Below are positions 19,253 through 28,277 of a stretch of 64,000 nt of DNA, in pieces (the stretch's first letter is position 1; each line of letters begins with the position of its first letter). Made by a program: the position numbers and the translations under genes. The DNA comes from Prochlorococcus marinus CUG1433 (GTDB taxonomy: Bacteria > Cyanobacteriota > Cyanobacteriia > PCC-6307 > Cyanobiaceae): positions 434,001-498,000 of the forward strand of contig JAEPLN010000001.1 of NCBI GenBank assembly GCA_017644425.1, given 5' to 3'. The notes under the pieces were generated by a model. It was not told the origin of the DNA, did no database searches, and saw nothing but the letters and a program-made list of their open reading frames with translations.

Positions 19253-21529
19253 TTACAACTCTGCTGGATTAACATCAATTGTTAAAAAAACATTTCTTGG
19301 AATAAGTTTCCATAATATTGATCTATCAGGTAAAGGTATCTTTGTTCCTTCAGGACCATGTATTAATATCTGCCATCTAAATTTCTTGCCGACTTTAGCA
19401 ATTAAACTAGGAGCAGGGCCAATTAGTTTCCAGTTCTTTTTCTCACAAAAATTGAGAAGATATTTTGCTAATTTCATTGCAACTGATTCAGTTAATGCAT
19501 AATTTTCACCTGATAATTTAAGAAGGCAAATCCTGCAAAATGGAAATAAATGTGCATCTTTTCTCAATCTTGAGTTTTCAATTAAGAATCTTTCATAATC
19601 TCTTTTCTGAAGATACGAAATTACCGGGTGGTTAGGTTTATATGTTTGAAAAATTACTTTTCCTTTTTTTTGAGCCCTTCCTGCCCTGCCAGCTAATTGT
19701 AAAAACAATTGTAAAGATTTTTCTTCTGCCGAAATATCTGGGCGATGAAGTAACCCATCTGCTGCAATAACTACTGAAAGAGTAATATTGGGGATGTCAA
19801 TCCCTTTTGCCAACATTTGTGTTCCCACAAGAATATCAGCTTCTCCTCTAGAAAACTTTGAAAGAATATCTCTATGACCATCCTTTCCTGAGGTTGCATC
19901 TCGATCAAAGCGAAGTACTCTTAATTCGGGAAATTCTTCATTTAAAAACTCTATTACCCTTTGTGTCCCTATTCCAAAAGGTTTAAAGGCAGTTGAATGA
20001 CAATCTGGGCAAAGATTGATCAACCTCGATTTATGATCACACCAATGACAACTTAACCATTTTTTGCCTTGTGAACCCAGATGTACTGATAAAGGAACGT
20101 CACAGTTGGGGCAATTTACTAAATATCCGCAATTTCTACAACTTAAAAAACCACTATGCCCCCTTCTAGGGATCAAAATTATTGCTTGCTCATTTTTTAA
20201 ACGTAGTTGAGGAAGCGATTGTAATAATTCATTGGAAAAAATTTTCACATTTCCCTTCTTGAACTCATCGCGCATATCAATAATTCTTATTTCAGGAATC
20301 TCTTTACTGGATATCCTTTGAATCATTCTTACCAATTTAAATTTGTTTTCAAAAATACACTTTTTCCAAGTCTTCATTGATGGGGTTGCACTCCCAAAAA
20401 TTAACTTTGCAGAATTCCTTTTTACTATTTCAAGTGCAATCTCTCTCGCGTCATAACAAGGCATAGGACTATCTTGTTTATATGAAACATCATGTTCTTC
20501 ATCGATTATTATTAATCCTAGATTTTTAATTGGAAGAAAAACTGCTGACCTTGTTCCTATTACAATTAAAGGTTCATTAGCATTAATAATTTTTTTCCAA
20601 AGTACAGTTCTATGAGTGGAAGAACAGTTACTATGATATTCGTAAACAATGTTATTAAATCGCCGTATAAACCTATCAATCAGTTGAGGGATTAGTCCAA
20701 TTTCTGGGGTGAGTATCAAACAACTTTTTTTCTTAAGAACTTGATCTTCAGCCATTCTCATATAAACTTCTGTTTTCCCTGAACCTGTTTCGCCCCATAG
20801 AAGTAGCGCATCTCCTGGTTTCATTATTTGAAATTCTTGAAATGCAATATTTTGTTCATTTGTAGGATTTGGTTTTTTCGTGGCAATTTGATCATTTAAA
20901 AAGGAATTTAATTTAGTATTTATATTTCTTTTTCTTTTAGATTTAAGGAGGTAATTTTTACTGACCATTGAGTTAATAAGAGTGTGATTAAAACCAGACT
21001 TTATTAATTCACTTTGCCAATTACCTTTTTCAGGCAAAGTATTTATTAAAAAAAATTCTTTTTTGGTTAATCCATTTTTCTTAATATCAAATTCTTTTTT
21101 AGTTTCAATCCATATTTGATCCTTTAAACCTTGAGAAATATGCTTATATTTACCAATCCAACCTGGAGGAAATGCTGTTTTAAACATTTTTAAATTACTA
21201 ACCATATAAAAAGAGGCTAGGGACTCTATCCATTCTCTCCAAGAGTCATCAATTATTTTTTTCTGCAGAATACTTTCAACAAACAAATATCTTATATTTT
21301 TTCCTCCAGTAATATTTGATTCATCTTCATTCATTTTCGAAAAATTTTTTTTGGATATGACCAACCCATTCAATAATCTTCCTCTTAGTCTCACACTTAC
21401 AATATCCCCAACTTCTGCTCCAAGATTATTTCCATCTAAATAATAAAAGCTTTCATTACTACTTCCAATATCAAGCAAAATTTCCAATTTATAGGAGATA
21501 TTTAATGACTGATTACTTGCCGGCTTCAA
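19253..21529 (-). CDS. priA: primosomal replication-restart helicase PriA
   Basis: PriA recognises stalled forks and reloads the replisome. The 758 residues carry an N-terminal DNA-binding domain, Walker A WGETGSGKTEVY, the DEEH box (IIIDEEHD), and eight zinc-binding cysteines in four pairs (CRNC, CPNC, CHWC, CPDC) between helicase lobes, then GTQMLAKGIDIP and the QLAGRAGRAQKKG motif. A stop codon lies four codons upstream of the TTG at 21529 and no ATG is near, so TTG is the likely start. It converges on the DUF3153 gene with no gap. Confidence 0.95.
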   Translation of the reverse strand: MKPASNQSLNISYKLEILLDIGSSNESFYYLDGNNLGAEVGDIVSVRLRGRLLNGLVISKKNFSKMNEDESNITGGKNIRYLFVESILQKKIIDDSWREWIESLASFYMVSNLKMFKTAFPPGWIGKYKHISQGLKDQIWIETKKEFDIKKNGLTKKEFFLINTLPEKGNWQSELIKSGFNHTLINSMVSKNYLLKSKRKRNINTKLNSFLNDQIATKKPNPTNEQNIAFQEFQIMKPGDALLLWGETGSGKTEVYMRMAEDQVLKKKSCLILTPEIGLIPQLIDRFIRRFNNIVYEYHSNCSSTHRTVLWKKIINANEPLIVIGTRSAVFLPIKNLGLIIIDEEHDVSYKQDSPMPCYDAREIALEIVKRNSAKLIFGSATPSMKTWKKCIFENKFKLVRMIQRISSKEIPEIRIIDMRDEFKKGNVKIFSNELLQSLPQLRLKNEQAIILIPRRGHSGFLSCRNCGYLVNCPNCDVPLSVHLGSQGKKWLSCHWCDHKSRLINLCPDCHSTAFKPFGIGTQRVIEFLNEEFPELRVLRFDRDATSGKDGHRDILSKFSRGEADILVGTQMLAKGIDIPNITLSVVIAADGLLHRPDISAEEKSLQLFLQLAGRAGRAQKKGKVIFQTYKPNHPVISYLQKRDYERFLIENSRLRKDAHLFPFCRICLLKLSGENYALTESVAMKLAKYLLNFCEKKNWKLIGPAPSLIAKVGKKFRWQILIHGPEGTKIPLPDRSILWKLIPRNVFLTIDVNPAEL

Positions 21530-21853
21530 AACTTTTTCTTAGTATTGGATTGTTGAACATTCCACAAAGTGTTTTTTGCACATTGTAAGTATCCTGCTCT
21601 TAAGGGAGACATGAAGCTTTGATCATTGACTGAAAATTCAAAAAATGATCTGCCTGTCTGAGAAATCCCAAGACTTTTTACTTTAGGTAATCTATAGCAC
21701 TATTTAAATTTTTCAACAGTTTAAAAGAACTTTTTTATTCAAATAACTCAAAAAGGTCTTTTACAAATTAACGGGGAAATTTACTACTAAATGTACAAAT
21801 TAGCCCTAAATAAAATTTAATCTAGTTAAATTCACCGTAGAAAGGAGTCAATC
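21530..21853. other. 324-bp intergenic region between priA and rpoD
   Basis: This is the only gap over 300 bases. No open frame of useful length or tRNA is seen. The priA-proximal half contains paired inverted repeats (separate entry). The rpoD-proximal half is AT-rich and ends in a good ribosome-binding site, AAAGGAG at 21841-21847, upstream of the rpoD ATG. It must hold the rpoD promoter and, on the other strand, the priA promoter. I could not fix -35/-10 hexamers with confidence. Confidence 0.6.
21551..21680 (+). ncRNA. candidate structured RNA (two hairpins then T-run)
   Basis: Seen directly: ACAAAGTG (21564-21571) pairs with CACATTGT (21579-21586) with one mismatch and a 7-base loop. 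GATCATT (21621-21627) pairs perfectly with AATGATC (21644-21650). Nested outside it, AGACA (21607-21611) pairs with TGTCT (21655-21659) and GGG (21604-21606) with CCC (21667-21669). A T5 run follows at 21674-21678. Stacked, nested pairing is more than expected of a bare spacer. It could be a small RNA on the + strand, or a leader of priA when read on the other strand. It does not match 6S, tmRNA, SRP RNA or Yfr1 motifs that I know. Confidence 0.35.
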
Positions 21854-23035
21854 ATGTGTCCAGTAGCAGCAGAATCAAAGAATTCCAAATCCAGCTCAAC
21901 AAAAAAGATCAATAAAAAAATTAATGCAAACTTAGGAACAGTAGTTGAAGAAGATATTAATAAAAATGGTCAAAGTTTGGGGACATCTTCTGAGTTAAAC
22001 GAAAGCAGTATGCAAAATACTAATGAATTTAGTGATTCTGAAGAAGAAGATAAAGGACTTGGGAATATAAAACTTGGCCCAAAAGGTATCTACACTGAAG
22101 ATTCAATAAGAGTTTATCTCCAAGAAATTGGAAGAATTAGACTTTTAAGACCAGATGAAGAAATAGAACTTGCGAGAAAAATTGCTGATTTACTTCAATT
22201 AGAAGAACTAGCAACTCAATATGAATCAGAAAAAGGTCATTTCCCATCTGTTAGAGAATGGGCTGAGTTAATAGATATGCCTCTTTCCAAATTTAGAAGA
22301 AGACTTCTTTTAGGTAGGAGAGCTAAAGAAAAAATGGTTCAATCAAATTTAAGATTAGTTGTTTCCATCGCTAAAAAATATATGAATAGAGGTTTATCAT
22401 TTCAAGACTTAATCCAGGAAGGAAGTTTGGGTCTAATTAGGGCAGCAGAAAAATTTGACCATGAAAAAGGTTACAAGTTCTCTACATATGCAACTTGGTG
22501 GATTCGTCAAGCTATTACAAGAGCAATTGCGGATCAAAGCAGAACTATTAGATTGCCAGTTCACTTATACGAGACAATATCAAGAATCAAAAAAACTACA
22601 AAAGTTCTTAGCCAAGAATTTGGCAGGAAACCTAGCGAAGAAGAAATTGCTGAGAGTATGGAAATGACAATTGAAAAATTAAGATTTATAGCTAAAAGTG
22701 CGCAGCTTCCAATTTCTTTAGAAACTCCAATAGGAAAAGAAGAAGACTCAAGACTTGGAGACTTCATAGAGGCTGACATCGAAAACCCAGAGCAAGATGT
22801 TTCTAAAACATTATTGAGAGAAGACTTAGAAGGAGTTTTAGCAACTTTAAGTCCAAGAGAAAGAGATGTGCTTAGGTTGAGATATGGGATTGATGACGGA
22901 AGGATGAAAACTCTTGAAGAAATAGGACAGATTTTTGATGTAACAAGAGAGAGAATCAGACAAATAGAAGCAAAAGCTCTTAGAAAGCTTAGACATCCAA
23001 ATCGAAATGGGGTTTTAAAAGAATATATAAAATAA
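21854..23035 (+). CDS. rpoD: principal RNA polymerase sigma factor (group 1)
   Basis: The 393-residue sigma-70 factor begins with a divergent acidic N-terminal region (1-75), then region 1.2 ([22 protein letters not shown]), region 2 with [26 protein letters not shown] and [21 protein letters not shown] (DNA melting and -10 recognition), region 3, and region 4.2 [30 protein letters not shown] (-35 recognition). The region 2.4/3 sequence [18 protein letters not shown] is that of the housekeeping sigma. AAAGGAG lies 6 bases before the ATG. The 96-bp gap to hemC could allow read-through. Confidence 0.93.
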   Translation: MCPVAAESKNSKSSSTKKINKKINANLGTVVEEDINKNGQSLGTSSELNESSMQNTNEFSDSEEEDKGLGNIKLGPKGIYTEDSIRVYLQEIGRIRLLRPDEEIELARKIADLLQLEELATQYESEKGHFPSVREWAELIDMPLSKFRRRLLLGRRAKEKMVQSNLRLVVSIAKKYMNRGLSFQDLIQEGSLGLIRAAEKFDHEKGYKFSTYATWWIRQAITRAIADQSRTIRLPVHLYETISRIKKTTKVLSQEFGRKPSEEEIAESMEMTIEKLRFIAKSAQLPISLETPIGKEEDSRLGDFIEADIENPEQDVSKTLLREDLEGVLATLSPRERDVLRLRYGIDDGRMKTLEEIGQIFDVTRERIRQIEAKALRKLRHPNRNGVLKEYIK

Positions 23036-23131
23036 TAATAGTTAAATATAATTTTCAGCTTTGAAAAGTTGCAAAAGAATAGCTTAAAATAAATTCGACT
23101 TAATTTTAATCCAAACTCAAAATAATATTTA

Positions 23132-24082
23132 ATGACTAATTTTAAACTGAGAATAGCAAGTAGAAGAAGTAAACTAGCAATGGTTCAAACTTTATGGGTT
23201 AAAGATCAACTAGAAAAAAATATTCCCAATTTAGAGGTATCTGTTGAAGCCATGGCAACTCAAGGAGACAAAATTCTTGATGTAGCCTTAGCAAAAATAG
23301 GTGACAAAGGCTTATTTACAAAAGAACTTGAGGCACAAATGCTAGTAGGCCAAGCAGATATAGCAGTACACTCTCTTAAAGATTTACCAACAAATTTACC
23401 TAGTGGCCTTAAATTAGGATGCATAACAAAAAGAGAAGACCCTGCTGATGCTTTAGTAGTAAACAAAAAAAATGATTGCTTCAAATTAGAAACTTTACCA
23501 GCAGGTTCAATTGTGGGTACAAGCTCTCTTAGAAGACTTGCTCAATTAAGAAATAAGTATCCACATCTTGAATTTAAAGATATCAGGGGAAATGTGATTA
23601 CAAGAATAGAAAAATTAGATGCCGGTGAATTTGATTGCATAATTCTCGCTGCAGCTGGTTTAAAAAGATTGGGCTTTGAATCAAGAATTCACCAGATTAT
23701 TCCAAATGAAATTTCCCTTCATGCTGTTGGTCAAGGGGCACTGGGTATTGAATGTAAATCTAATGATAAAAAAGTTTTAGAGATTATAAATGTCTTAGAA
23801 GACCAACCCACTAGTCAAAGATGTCTAGCAGAGAGGGCTTTTTTAAGAGAGCTTGAAGGGGGATGCCAAGTTCCAATAGGTGTCAATAGTAAAATTCAAA
23901 ATGAACAACTTTGCCTTACAGGCATGGTTGCATCTCTCGATGGAGAAAGGCTTATTAAAGATCAGTATATTGGCAATATTAATAATCCTGATGAAGTAGG
24001 CAAAGAACTTGCTAAAAAACTAAAGCTCCAAGGTGCTGGCGAAATACTAAGCGAAATATTTGAACAATTTAGAGAAAAATAA
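23132..24082 (+). CDS. hemC: porphobilinogen deaminase (hydroxymethylbilane synthase)
   Basis: HemC joins four porphobilinogen units into hydroxymethylbilane for haem and chlorophyll. The 316-residue protein has [41 protein letters not shown] and [10 protein letters not shown]. The dipyrromethane cofactor is attached at Cys245 in [11 protein letters not shown]. All key arginines and the Asp in HSLKDLP are present. It converges on the second pyrophosphatase gene with 6 bp between stops. Confidence 0.96.
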   Translation: MTNFKLRIASRRSKLAMVQTLWVKDQLEKNIPNLEVSVEAMATQGDKILDVALAKIGDKGLFTKELEAQMLVGQADIAVHSLKDLPTNLPSGLKLGCITKREDPADALVVNKKNDCFKLETLPAGSIVGTSSLRRLAQLRNKYPHLEFKDIRGNVITRIEKLDAGEFDCIILAAAGLKRLGFESRIHQIIPNEISLHAVGQGALGIECKSNDKKVLEIINVLEDQPTSQRCLAERAFLRELEGGCQVPIGVNSKIQNEQLCLTGMVASLDGERLIKDQYIGNINNPDEVGKELAKKLKLQGAGEILSEIFEQFREK

Positions 24083-24088
24083 AATTAG

Positions 24089-24676
24089 TTAATTTACTAA
24101 TTTAGGATCAATTTCTTTTTTATATCTATCTTCACAATCTTTAATTACTTCAATAGCTTCCTCTATCCCAAAAAAACCATTTACTGTACATGTTCCTGGT
24201 TTTTTTAGATCTTTGTAATGTTCCCAATAATACTTAGTTTCTTTTAGCCAATGCTCTCCAAGATCTTTAAAACTTGAGATATGATCCATTCTTTTATCAT
24301 CTGCCAGAACTGCTATTACCTTATCATCCACCTCTCCACCATCATCAAATTTCATCACCCCAATAATCCTAGCCTCGACAATTGATCCGGGTATTAACGG
24401 CTCAGTTACTCCAACAATTTCTATATCAAGCGGGTCTCCATCTTCATCCCATGTCCTTGGTATACATCCATAAGCGAATGGATAAGCAAGTGAAGAATAA
24501 CCCACCCTATCAAGTTTAAGATGACCCGTTTCTGTAATTAATTCATATTTATTTATTGTATTAGAATTCAATTCAACAATAGTATTAACTATTGAATTTG
24601 AGCTATCAGTGAAAGCATTTAGTATATGCAATAAATTAGGTGTAACCCTGCTTGGAGGTTGATTAAGATTTGCCAT
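24089..24676 (-). CDS. ppa: family I inorganic pyrophosphatase, complete active site
   Basis: From the ATG at 24676 the protein is 195 residues. It shows the expected active-site set: Glu and NKYEL near 35-45, LDRVGYSS, YPFAYGC, the signature DGDPLD (79-84), MKFDDGGEVDDK with the two Asp and the Lys, and HYKDL (Tyr154-Lys155). It therefore looks like the working soluble pyrophosphatase, while the copy at 8798-9352 lacks two of these residues. An in-frame ATG 12 codons upstream (24712) is possible, but MANLNQPPSRV is the typical beginning. It is preceded by the M32 peptidase gene on the same strand. Confidence 0.93.
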   Translation of the reverse strand: MANLNQPPSRVTPNLLHILNAFTDSSNSIVNTIVELNSNTINKYELITETGHLKLDRVGYSSLAYPFAYGCIPRTWDEDGDPLDIEIVGVTEPLIPGSIVEARIIGVMKFDDGGEVDDKVIAVLADDKRMDHISSFKDLGEHWLKETKYYWEHYKDLKKPGTCTVNGFFGIEEAIEVIKDCEDRYKKEIDPKLVN

Positions 24677-24739
24677 CAAAAAATTATTTTTGTTTATCTT
24701 ACATCCTCGCACTCAAACAAATTCTTTAAAAGTAATGTT

Positions 24740-26245
24740 TCAGCAAAAATCATCTATTTTAGACCGTAAATGATTAATAAAATAATTTGGCGATAGTTCT
24801 TTATCAGTGACAGCTCTTACCAACTCCATAGAGTTAACTGATCTGCCATATTTGTGTATATTATTTTTTAACCATGAAATGATCTTTTGATATTCACCAT
24901 TTTCAATTACATTATCAATCAAACCAACATCTTTTTCCATTTGATTGGATATTTGTGCACTTATAAGATGTCCTAACAAATATGAGGGGAAATATCCAAA
25001 AGCACCTTCACTCCAATGAACATCTTGAAGACAACCTTCTGAATCATTAGATGGTTTTATTCCTAACAGTTCACCATATCTTTTATTCCATTCTGTTGGA
25101 ATATCCTCAACAGGTAACCCTCCCTCAATTAAATCTATTTCAAGTTCGGTCCTAATAAGAATATGTAAACCATAAGTCAATTCATCTGCTTCAACCCTAT
25201 TTAATCCTGCTTCCAAATGATTAATAGATTTCCAAAGTTCAAAATAATTATTTAATGTACATCCAGCTGAAACAAATTTTTTAAAAAATCTCTTCGAAAA
25301 AGATTTTGATTTAACTATTCTATTTTCCCAAAATAAAGACTGACTTTCATGTATACCCATAGAAGTTGCTTGACCTAAAGGCCAAGCAAACCATTGATGA
25401 CTTTGAGATGGCAGACCTTGCTCATAAATTGAATGCCCCCACTCATGCGCAGTTGCTAAAAAACTTGATAGAGGTTCACCTAAAACTATTCGTGTAGTGA
25501 TCCTATAATCATTAGGTCCTAAAGTAATTGAAAAAGGATGGGGAGATTTGCCAACGACAACTAGATCTTTATCTCTCCCAAACTCATCAAGTAATTTAGA
25601 ACATAAATTATGTTGAGATTGTGGACTTAAATCCCAGTGATATTTCTTTGACTTACTAATTCCTTTAATCAATTCTGGGAGAGTATCTTTCAAAGGCTGA
25701 AACATTTTATTCAACCACTTTAAAGTTATTTCAGGCTCAAAGGGTTGGGCTAGAGTCTCCCATGGTGAATATTGATCTGATATTTGTTTCGCCTCTTCAA
25801 TCCTTAATTTGACTAGTTCTTCAAAGAATGGGAGAAAAACTTTAAAATCTGATTTTTTCTTAGCTTCTTGCCAACTTTCATATCCTTTAGACTTTGCCTT
25901 TGCTAAAGACTCAACTAATTTAGGATCTATATTTTTCGCTCTATTAAATTCCTTAATTAAAAGATTAATATTTCTTTCTTTTTCTTTAATAAAGAGAAGA
26001 TTATTAGAATTTTGTTCAGTATCTAATAATTCATTTTTAGCACATTGTATTAAATTAAAAAATTCTTCAGAAGAATTTCTACTATGCAAGATTTTTGCAA
26101 TATATGTAAGTTGTTCAGATCTCCAAGAAGCTCCTTTCTTGGGCATCCCAGTATTCTGATCCCAATAAAGCGTATTTTGGATTGAACCTAATATTTGAGT
26201 TTCTTTAAGATAAGCTCCCAGCTTATTCCATTGAATTTCGGCCAA
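24740..26245 (-). CDS. M32 family metallocarboxypeptidase (Taq type)
   Basis: This 501-residue protein is a zinc carboxypeptidase that trims C-terminal residues from peptides. The zinc site HEWGH is at 267-271 (His267, Glu268, His271), with the distal Glu in HESQSLFWENRI about 30 residues later. YWDQNTGMP near 27-35 and EADELTYGLHI are further M32 hallmarks. No signal peptide, so it acts in the cytoplasm, probably in peptide recycling. It is followed on the same strand by the intact ppa gene. Confidence 0.93.
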   Translation of the reverse strand: MAEIQWNKLGAYLKETQILGSIQNTLYWDQNTGMPKKGASWRSEQLTYIAKILHSRNSSEEFFNLIQCAKNELLDTEQNSNNLLFIKEKERNINLLIKEFNRAKNIDPKLVESLAKAKSKGYESWQEAKKKSDFKVFLPFFEELVKLRIEEAKQISDQYSPWETLAQPFEPEITLKWLNKMFQPLKDTLPELIKGISKSKKYHWDLSPQSQHNLCSKLLDEFGRDKDLVVVGKSPHPFSITLGPNDYRITTRIVLGEPLSSFLATAHEWGHSIYEQGLPSQSHQWFAWPLGQATSMGIHESQSLFWENRIVKSKSFSKRFFKKFVSAGCTLNNYFELWKSINHLEAGLNRVEADELTYGLHILIRTELEIDLIEGGLPVEDIPTEWNKRYGELLGIKPSNDSEGCLQDVHWSEGAFGYFPSYLLGHLISAQISNQMEKDVGLIDNVIENGEYQKIISWLKNNIHKYGRSVNSMELVRAVTDKELSPNYFINHLRSKIDDFC

Positions 26246-26352
26246 AATTTACATATAAATTTAATTTATTTTAAGATAAAAATTTTGATGTTTGCATAAA
26301 ACATACTTTCTTTATCCATAATAGAATATCAATTAATTGAGTTTTTATTTAT

Positions 26353-26838
26353 ATGGAACAAATATTTTCAAAATTAGAATTTATAACTAATGGTGAGGGT
26401 TTTATTGACATAACAAATGATTTGAATTTATTTATTGAAAAAAATAATTTTGATTCAGGAATTTTAAATTTAACTTCACTTCATACCAGTTGCAGCTTAA
26501 CTATTAATGAGAATGCTGACCCAAACGTACTAAGAGACTTAAAAAAATATATACAATCTATAGTCCCATATAATTCCTACTTAACATTATCAAAAAATAG
26601 AGAAGAAATTTCATATAAACATTATCAAGAAGGAGCTGACGATATGCCAGCTCATATTAAAACTTCTTTAACAAACACTTGTTTATCTTTAAGTTTTCAG
26701 GGCGGCAATATTATGCTTGGCACATGGCAAGCAGTGTATTTATGGGAACATAGATTCGATCAGAAAGAAAGGGTTTTAAATTTACATATAATTGGTGAGA
26801 AAAGGCAGAATATTTATAATGTAATTAATAAGACCTAA
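26353..26838 (+). CDS. YjbQ-family protein (UPF0047)
   Basis: The 161-residue protein has SGILNLTSLHTSCSLTINENADPNVLRDL, GADDMPAHIKTSLT and GGNIMLGTWQAVYLWEHR, the standard YjbQ/UPF0047 motifs with conserved His and Glu around a cavity. Some members have thiamine-phosphate synthase side activity; the physiological role is not known. Gene is 13 bp before phhB and in the same orientation as phhB, the metallochaperone and the ABC permease, so these four may form one transcription unit. Confidence 0.9.
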   Translation: MEQIFSKLEFITNGEGFIDITNDLNLFIEKNNFDSGILNLTSLHTSCSLTINENADPNVLRDLKKYIQSIVPYNSYLTLSKNREEISYKHYQEGADDMPAHIKTSLTNTCLSLSFQGGNIMLGTWQAVYLWEHRFDQKERVLNLHIIGEKRQNIYNVINKT

Positions 26839-26851
26839 TATTAATCATTTA

Positions 26852-27142
26852 ATGAAACCTTACCTTTTGCAAGATGAAGAATTGAAGGAATTAGTTGTCA
26901 AAATACCAGGCTGGGAAATTAACAATGAACAAATCCAGAGAGAATTTAAATTTTCTAATTTTATTGAAGCCTTCTCATTTATGACTAAAATTGCTTTAAT
27001 ATGCGAAAAATATAATCATCATCCTAACTGGGAAAATGTTTATTCAAAAGTAATAATTAGGTTAAGTACTCATGATTTGGGGGGCATAACAAATCTTGAT
27101 CAAACATTAGCTTTAGAAATAAATGAAGTTTTCGATAAATAG
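26852..27142 (+). CDS. phhB: pterin-4a-carbinolamine dehydratase
   Basis: The 96-residue protein shows the family core FSFMTKIALICEKYNHHPNWENVYSKV, in which the HHP stretch carries the catalytic histidines, then LSTHDLGGIT. It dehydrates 4a-hydroxytetrahydropterin after aromatic amino acid hydroxylation; in bacteria without such a hydroxylase, as seems the case here, other pterin roles are possible. Lies 41 bp upstream of the COG0523 metallochaperone; this pairing of a pterin dehydratase and CobW-type protein occurs in other bacteria as well. Confidence 0.93.
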   Translation: MKPYLLQDEELKELVVKIPGWEINNEQIQREFKFSNFIEAFSFMTKIALICEKYNHHPNWENVYSKVIIRLSTHDLGGITNLDQTLALEINEVFDK

Positions 27143-27183
27143 AATTACAAATTTAAATTCATTCATTTAAAAAATTCGTCAAA

Positions 27184-28260
27184 ATGTCTAAAAAATTATT
27201 ACCTGTTACAATTATTAGCGGATTTTTAGGTTCTGGGAAAACTACACTTCTTAATCACATTTTAAAAAATCAAGTTGGTCTTAAAACTGCTGTTTTGGTT
27301 AATGAATTTGGAGAGATAGGAATAGATAATGACTTAATAATAGAAGGCTCAGAAGATATGATCGAATTAAATAATGGCTGTATATGTTGTTCTATTAATG
27401 GTGAATTATTAAATACAGTATCCAAAGTTTTAGAAAGATCTGAAAAAATAGACTATTTGATTGTCGAAACTACTGGGCTAGCAGATCCATTACCAGTAGC
27501 CATGACTTTTGCAGCTGGAGATCTTAGGGAAAAAGTAAGATTAGATTCAATCATCACTGTCATTGATGGAGAAAATTTTGATTTTGAAATTACTAATACA
27601 AGCATCGCCTATTCTCAGATTTTATATGGGGATATCCTTCTCTTAAATAAATGTGATTTAGTCAACGAAGAACAACTAAGGAAAGTCGAAAAATTTATAA
27701 ATAAAATAAAAAAAGAACCTAGGATATTAAGATCAACCAATAGTGAAGTCGGATTACAAACAATAATGAGTGTAGGTCTATTTGAAACAGATACTTTTAA
27801 ATTCGATAAGGATAAAAAAGATGTAGAAGGCAAGGAACAAGATCACTCTTCTCATTCACACGATCACTCTTCTCATTCACACGATCACTCTTCGCATTCA
27901 CACGATCACTCTTCGCATTCACACGATCACTCTTCGCATTCACACGATTTGATCAATAACATAGAGGGCTTTACATCAGTTTCTTATGAGACATTTGAAC
28001 CTTTTTCTTTAAGGAAATTTCAATATTTCTTAGATAATCAAATATCACAAAATGTATTTAGAGCAAAGGGTATTTTATGGTTTATGGAAAGTGAAAGAAA
28101 ACACATTTTTCACTTATCTGGAAAACGATTTTCTCTAGATGATGAAGAATGGACAAAAGACAAATCAAACAAGATAGTATTAATTGGGAAAAACTTAGAT
28201 CATCAAACTATTAAAAATCAACTTTCATCATGTAGATTTAATTCAGATAAGAGTACATAG
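27184..28260 (+). CDS. CobW/COG0523-family GTPase metallochaperone with His-repeat
   Basis: The 358-residue protein has Walker A GFLGSGKTTLLNH (13-25), the metal-binding CICC (Cys66, 68, 69) in GCICCSINGEL, ETTGLADP, and the NKCDLV guanine contact. After the GTPase domain comes a His-rich insert of five perfect seven-residue units DHSSHSH (220-254), then the CobW C-terminal domain with WFMESERKHIFHLSG. Such proteins deliver zinc or another transition metal. The His repeat is written in DNA as five 21-bp copies (27841-27945). The gene lies 17 bp upstream of a fused ABC permease of iron type. Metal specificity is inferred. Confidence 0.9.
   Translation: MSKKLLPVTIISGFLGSGKTTLLNHILKNQVGLKTAVLVNEFGEIGIDNDLIIEGSEDMIELNNGCICCSINGELLNTVSKVLERSEKIDYLIVETTGLADPLPVAMTFAAGDLREKVRLDSIITVIDGENFDFEITNTSIAYSQILYGDILLLNKCDLVNEEQLRKVEKFINKIKKEPRILRSTNSEVGLQTIMSVGLFETDTFKFDKDKKDVEGKEQDHSSHSHDHSSHSHDHSSHSHDHSSHSHDHSSHSHDLINNIEGFTSVSYETFEPFSLRKFQYFLDNQISQNVFRAKGILWFMESERKHIFHLSGKRFSLDDEEWTKDKSNKIVLIGKNLDHQTIKNQLSSCRFNSDKST
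27841..27945 (+). repeat. five tandem 21-bp repeats coding the His-rich insert
   Basis: The unit begins GATCACTCTTCTCATTCACA and is repeated five times at 27841, 27862, 27883, 27904 and 27925. Copies 1-2 differ from copies 3-5 only in one silent base (TCTCAT versus TCGCAT). Each unit codes DHSSHSH. Near-identity suggests recent expansion by slippage or unequal exchange. Copy number would be expected to differ among strains. Confidence 0.95.
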
Positions 28261-28277
28261 TAGGATTTAATTAATTT

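Noticed and set aside
21530-21853. 6S RNA, tmRNA or SRP RNA gene
   Set aside because: The diagnostic sequences that I know are absent, so only an unspecific structured RNA is proposed.
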